DNA of 9,611 nt from Quisquiliibacterium sp. (lineage in GTDB: Bacteria > Pseudomonadota > Gammaproteobacteria > Burkholderiales > Burkholderiaceae_E), in NCBI GenBank assembly GCA_030830765.1, contig JAURMJ010000427.1, positions 1 to 9,611 on the forward strand. The letters are read 5' to 3'. The position numbers and the translations under genes were made by a program. Below the pieces are notes generated by a model, which did no database searches, had not been told where the DNA came from, and saw only the letters and a list, made by a program, of their open reading frames with translations. The first letter of the stretch is position 1. Every line of letters starts with the position of its first letter. This document shows positions 6,543 to 9,611 of this stretch, piece after piece.

Positions 6543-7277
6543 ATGACCTGGTCAATTGTTGCCCGTGATCCTGAAACCGGCGCCTTCGGTATTGCTGTCG
6601 CCACGCGTTTTTTTGCCGTCGGAGCGCTTTGCCCGCATGCTGAGGGCGGCATCGGAGCACTTGCCTCTCAGGCACTGATCAATCCGACTTACGGGCCGCG
6701 TGGTCTGCGACTGCTGCGTGAAGGTGTGCCCGCGCAGAAGGTGATTGATCTGCTGACCGACGAAGATCCTGGCGCTGACAGCCGGCAGTTGCACGTGCAG
6801 GATGCCAAGGGCCGGATTGCGGCTTTTACCGGCGCAGCGTGTGTACCCTGGTGTGGCCATCTGATCGATGACAGCTTTTCGGTGGCCGGTAACATGCTGG
6901 CCGGACCCCAGGTGATCGAGCGCACCGCGGCCGTATATCGGGAGCAGTCGGCATTGCCGTTTCCGCGCAGGCTGATTGCCGCACTGCAGGCCGGCGAAGC
7001 GGCTGGAGGTGACAAGCGCGGCAAGCAGTCCGCTGCCCTGCGGATCTTCGGGACTGAGGAGTACCCGCAGCTCGATCTGCGCGTGGATGATCATGTTGAT
7101 CCGCTGGCCGAGCTTGAACGCCTGGAGTCGGTCAGTCGTGAACGGTTTGTGCATTTCGCTCAGTGCTTTGCCACGCGTGCCAATCCCGGTGGAATCTGGG
7201 ATCGTGCGCAGATTGAGGCGACGATTGCACGTTTGACTGACCGTTCTCGTGATGCGTCTGACCCGACCAATCGCTGA
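6543..7277 (+). CDS. DUF1028 family protein (Ntn-hydrolase-like)
   Basis: A 244-residue protein with the complete DUF1028 pattern: SIVARDPETG (4-13), TRFFAVGALCP (21-31), ASQALINPTYGPRGL (41-55), AAFTGAACVPWCGH (93-106), AGNMLAGP (115-122) and GEAAGGDKRGKQSAAL (151-166). RVDDHVDPLAEL (180-191) closes the core; the last 50 residues are variable. The family is placed with the N-terminal-nucleophile hydrolases, and residue 2 here is Thr, which would be the N-terminus after Met removal; activity has not been established from what I know. It lies 17 bases after the SDR stop and 36 bases before the flavoprotein, in one run of genes. DUF1028 genes often accompany amidases, RraA-like proteins and other catabolic enzymes, which fits this locus. 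The ribosome site is weak (GCGAG). Confidence 0.9.
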   Translation: MTWSIVARDPETGAFGIAVATRFFAVGALCPHAEGGIGALASQALINPTYGPRGLRLLREGVPAQKVIDLLTDEDPGADSRQLHVQDAKGRIAAFTGAACVPWCGHLIDDSFSVAGNMLAGPQVIERTAAVYREQSALPFPRRLIAALQAGEAAGGDKRGKQSAALRIFGTEEYPQLDLRVDDHVDPLAELERLESVSRERFVHFAQCFATRANPGGIWDRAQIEATIARLTDRSRDASDPTNR

Positions 7278-7304
7278 CTGATGCAACCGGTCTGAACGGA
7301 ACCT

Positions 7305-7308
7305 GGAG
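7305..7308 (+). promoter_or_regulatory. Ribosome binding site for a GTG start
   Basis: GGAG lies 5 bases before the GTG at 7314 and supports that start for the flavoprotein gene; the protein then opens with the expected short leader before LPLIAAPM. Confidence 0.5.
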
Positions 7309-7313
7309 TCTTT

Positions 7314-8288
7314 GTGTCCCTGCCTGAATCAATCACATCGCGTCTTCGGCTTCCGTTGATTGCAGCTCCCATGCTTCGTGTCTCGGGCATTGAACTGACC
7401 AAGGCTGCCTGTCTGAATGGAGTCATCGGCTCGTTTCCGACCGTCAATGCGCGTGAACCGGCTGAACTCGATGACTGGCTGACTCGCATCGCCGAGGCCT
7501 GTGCGCGCGCCGATGGTCCAACCGCGCCAGTCTGCCCCAACGTGCTGATGCGGACCGATCCTGAAAAGCTCGATGCGGATGTACAGGTGCTGATCAAGCA
7601 CAAAGTCGAGATGGTCCTGGCCAGTGTCGGCTCCCCGCAAAAATATGTTGGTCGCTTTCACGATGTCGGCTGTTTTGTGCTGGCCGATGTGGCTTCGGTG
7701 CGTCATGCGGAAAAGGCGCTGGAGGCCGGCGTTGACGGGCTGGTGCTCCTGACCGCTGGAGCTGGCGGTCAAACCGGCTGGGCCAACGGCATGTCGTTTG
7801 CCCGCGCGGTGCGCAAGTTCTACGACGGCCCGTTGGTGCTGGCTGGCGGAATCTCTGATGGGCAGGCTTTGCTGGCAGCCCGCGTGCTGGGCTGCGACCT
7901 GGGGCTGATGGGAACGCGTTTCATCGCGACGCGCGAGGCGCTGGCGGATGAACGTTACAAGTCGATGCTTGTCGACAGCGGCATCGATGACATTCTTCTC
8001 ACCCGGGGCATCAGCGGCATTGATGCGAATTTTCTGAAGCCATCGATTGTGGCCTGTGGGCTGGATCCCGAGGTGGTCTCGCAGCCGATCTCCAAGGAAA
8101 AATCACGCGAGCTGTTCAGTGCCTATGCCGGCCAGATGCGCGGCCCCAAGCGCTGGGTGGATCTGTGGAGTGCCGGTCACACGGTGTCAGCAGTGCAACA
8201 GGTCTGCGACGTGGCTGAGCTTGTTGACGAACTGTCAGCTGAATACCGGCAGGCCGGAGCTGAAGCCCTCAAGCTTGCCCGTCTTTAA
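7314..8288 (+). CDS. Nitronate monooxygenase / 2-nitropropane dioxygenase-like FMN flavoprotein
   Basis: A 324-residue TIM-barrel flavoprotein of the nitronate monooxygenase family, which oxidises alkyl nitronates with FMN and oxygen; some relatives are enoyl-ACP reductases. Family marks: LPLIAAPMLRVSG (13-25), VCPNVLM (73-79), AGVDGLVLLTAGAGGQTGW (138-156), GPLVLAGGISDG (172-183), GCDLGLMGTRFIATREA (193-209) with the phosphate-binding GTRF, and WVDLWSAGHTV (281-291) near the end. Where characterised enzymes have the catalytic His of GGH-x-G, this one has Q153 (GGQTG), so true nitronate oxidation is doubtful. The bound flavin seems intact. It is the last gene of the tight RraA-SDR-DUF1028 run. 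The alternative is a related flavin-dependent oxidoreductase with another substrate. Confidence 0.88.
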   Translation: MSLPESITSRLRLPLIAAPMLRVSGIELTKAACLNGVIGSFPTVNAREPAELDDWLTRIAEACARADGPTAPVCPNVLMRTDPEKLDADVQVLIKHKVEMVLASVGSPQKYVGRFHDVGCFVLADVASVRHAEKALEAGVDGLVLLTAGAGGQTGWANGMSFARAVRKFYDGPLVLAGGISDGQALLAARVLGCDLGLMGTRFIATREALADERYKSMLVDSGIDDILLTRGISGIDANFLKPSIVACGLDPEVVSQPISKEKSRELFSAYAGQMRGPKRWVDLWSAGHTVSAVQQVCDVAELVDELSAEYRQAGAEALKLARL

Positions 8289-8343
8289 TTGAACGCCGCC
8301 GATCGAGCTGCCTGAGGACCTGCAGGCCGATTGATGCGAGGCA

Positions 8344-8363
8344 GCAGACTCGGCGCCGTCTGC
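8344..8363 (+). terminator. Hairpin in the leader between the flavoprotein and dehydrogenase genes
   Basis: GCAGAC (8344-8349), an 8-base loop TCGGCGCC, GTCTGC (8358-8363): a perfect 6-pair stem 56 bases after the flavoprotein stop. No T-run follows, so it may be a factor-dependent terminator, an attenuator or an operator. The surrounding 191-base gap also carries a 10-base direct repeat, CGGCGCCGTC at 8351-8360 and 8408-8417, whose core is self-complementary. I see no convincing -35/-10 pair in the gap. Confidence 0.35.
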
Positions 8364-8468
8364 GGACGTTGCAGAAAGACGTTAGAGTCCTGAGTCATCG
8401 ATCAGTGCGGCGCCGTCATGGCTGTGACCCGTTCGATTGCTCTGTATCTGAATTTCAAAAATCTTTTC

Positions 8469-8472
8469 AGGA
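8469..8472 (+). promoter_or_regulatory. Ribosome binding site for the dehydrogenase
   Basis: AGGA lies 7 bases before the ATG at 8480 and fixes that start. Confidence 0.5.
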
Positions 8473-8479
8473 CTCGCTG

Positions 8480-9611
8480 ATGTCAGCATTCGTCTATGAA
8501 TTTGCGCGTACCCAGCGTATTCGTGCCGGTCAGCCGGCCGAGGTGGCGTTGGTCCAGGAACTTGATCGGCTCGGATGCAAGCGCGCGTTCGTGCTGGCCT
8601 CCCGCAGTGTGTTGGAGGCCAGCGGTCTTGAGGGCCGCCTGCGAAACGCACTCGGGAATCGGTTCGTCGGACTGCACAGCGGTATCCCGGCGCACGGTCC
8701 ACAGGAATCCGTGCTCGAGGCCATTCACGCAGCGCGGGCGGCGCAGGCCGATGTTCTGGTCAGCATCGGTGGCGGCACGCCGATCGATGCGGCCAAGGTC
8801 GTGCAGGCTGCGCTGACCCATGAGGTGCAGACGCTCGAGCAGTTGCGCGCGCTTGCCCTGCCAACCTTGAACGGACCGAGCAATTTAGACCATGAGAAAG
8901 TCGGGCGGATCCGGAACATCGCGATCCCGACGACGCTGTCCGGTGCGGAGTTTGCGTCGCTTGCCGGCGCGCTGAACACAGAATTGCGTCAGAAACAGGG
9001 ATACAACCATCCGCAGCTTGCTCCGGTTGCCATCCTTTTCGACGCACAGCTTGCTGCGGCAACGCCGTCACGCCTGTGGTTCTCGGCGGCGGTTCGCACA
9101 CTTGATCATGGTGCCGAGGGTTTCCTGTCTCCCGACGGCATTGAGCTGTATCGCGCCCAGTTTCTTGATGGGCTGCGCCTGATGGCCGATGGCCTGCGTG
9201 CTGCGCAGGCTGCGATTCAAAGCGGTGATGCAGCCGAAGCTGAACAAGCACGCTGGCTCAGTTTTCAAGGGGTCTGGGCAGTGTCACCGGCTTTGGGCAG
9301 AGTCAGATTCGGGGCAAGCCATGGGCTTGGCTACATCCTGGGTGCACGTCATGGGGTGCCGCATGGCGAAACCTCGTGCGTGCTGCTGCCGGCCGTACTG
9401 CAGTGGAATGCTCAGACGCTGGGTGATCGCCTTGCGCCGATTGCACAAGCGCTGGGCGACACGAGCCAGTCTGCGCATCAGGTCGTCCGTGATTTCATTC
9501 GAGCGCTGGGTCTGCCGGGCAGTCTGACTGAGGTTGGAGTCGGGGAGGGCGATTTCCCGGCAATCGCCGAGGCGGCCATCGCGCATCCTGTGGTTCAGGC
9601 CAACCCGCGCC
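8480..9611 (+). CDS. Iron-containing alcohol dehydrogenase, maleylacetate-reductase-like, 3' end outside window
   Basis: The frame is open from ATG 8480 to the window edge, 377 codons; the family is about 375-395 residues and the visible end (VVQANPR) resembles the usual C-terminal 'ANPR' motif, so perhaps 15 residues are missing. The NAD-binding domain has SIGGGTPIDAAK (95-106) and IAIPTTLSGAEF (148-159); the metal domain has VRTLDHGAEG (205-214) and GASHGLGYILGARHGVPHGETS (278-299). H210, H281 and H295 match the three metal His of FucO-type enzymes (198, 263, 277; the last two 14 apart in both). The Asp ligand position (DALTH in FucO) reads RTLDH, with R206 and D209, and the active-site His between the others is Y285. 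This pattern belongs to the maleylacetate-reductase-like branch, which reduces ring-cleavage products of aromatics; the actual substrate is unknown. Confidence 0.88.
   Translation, partial: MSAFVYEFARTQRIRAGQPAEVALVQELDRLGCKRAFVLASRSVLEASGLEGRLRNALGNRFVGLHSGIPAHGPQESVLEAIHAARAAQADVLVSIGGGTPIDAAKVVQAALTHEVQTLEQLRALALPTLNGPSNLDHEKVGRIRNIAIPTTLSGAEFASLAGALNTELRQKQGYNHPQLAPVAILFDAQLAAATPSRLWFSAAVRTLDHGAEGFLSPDGIELYRAQFLDGLRLMADGLRAAQAAIQSGDAAEAEQARWLSFQGVWAVSPALGRVRFGASHGLGYILGARHGVPHGETSCVLLPAVLQWNAQTLGDRLAPIAQALGDTSQSAHQVVRDFIRALGLPGSLTEVGVGEGDFPAIAEAAIAHPVVQANPR

Noticed and set aside
6552..7286. 244-codon minus-strand frame opposite DUF1028
   Set aside because: Same length as, and antisense to, a complete DUF1028 gene; composition is typical of a shadow.
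8369..8386. Promoter from TTGCAG and TAGAGT upstream of the dehydrogenase
   Set aside because: The spacing between the two elements is about 9-10 bases, far from the 16-18 needed.

Overview
The window is a GC-rich, densely coded stretch, apparently chromosomal, with short intergenic gaps, Shine-Dalgarno-led genes and several GTG starts. The protein families (amidase-signature amidase, [4Fe-4S] bacterial cryptochrome/photolyase with its DUF2256 partner, RraA-like aldolase, DUF1028, nitronate monooxygenase, maleylacetate-reductase-like dehydrogenase) fit a heterotrophic beta- or gammaproteobacterium. The exact taxon cannot be read from the sequence. No tRNA, rRNA, insertion sequence or CRISPR array was seen.

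Left part (1-1156, minus strand): the first 71 residues of a MetX-like alpha/beta hydrolase run off the left edge, with a perfect 8+8 inverted repeat just upstream of the start. Behind it lies a decayed C-terminal piece of a sensor histidine kinase, squeezed between the hydrolase and a SAM-dependent methyltransferase.

Middle (1245-4623): an amidase on the plus strand, divergent from the methyltransferase, converges tail to tail on a two-gene minus-strand unit. That unit is a small zinc-ribbon DUF2256 protein followed 8 bases later by an FeS-type photolyase. The four iron-sulphur cysteines of the photolyase match the spacing of the characterised PhrB protein exactly.

Right part (4624-9611, plus strand): a VOC-family protein, then a tight run of RraA-like aldolase, short-chain dehydrogenase, DUF1028 protein and nitronate-monooxygenase-like flavoprotein. 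After a 191-base leader comes an iron-containing alcohol dehydrogenase of maleylacetate-reductase type, cut off by the right edge probably only a little short of its end. Together these look like a catabolic cluster for an organic acid or a nitrogen-containing compound: oxidation or reduction by the dehydrogenases and flavoprotein, carbon-carbon cleavage by the RraA-like enzyme, and perhaps amide cleavage by the amidase. The substrate is not known.

The most notable points are the histidine kinase relic, the DUF2256-photolyase pair hidden inside a misleadingly long open frame, the unassigned catabolic cluster, and two enzymes in it with changed active-site residues (Gln for the usual His in the flavoprotein; a rearranged metal site in the dehydrogenase).
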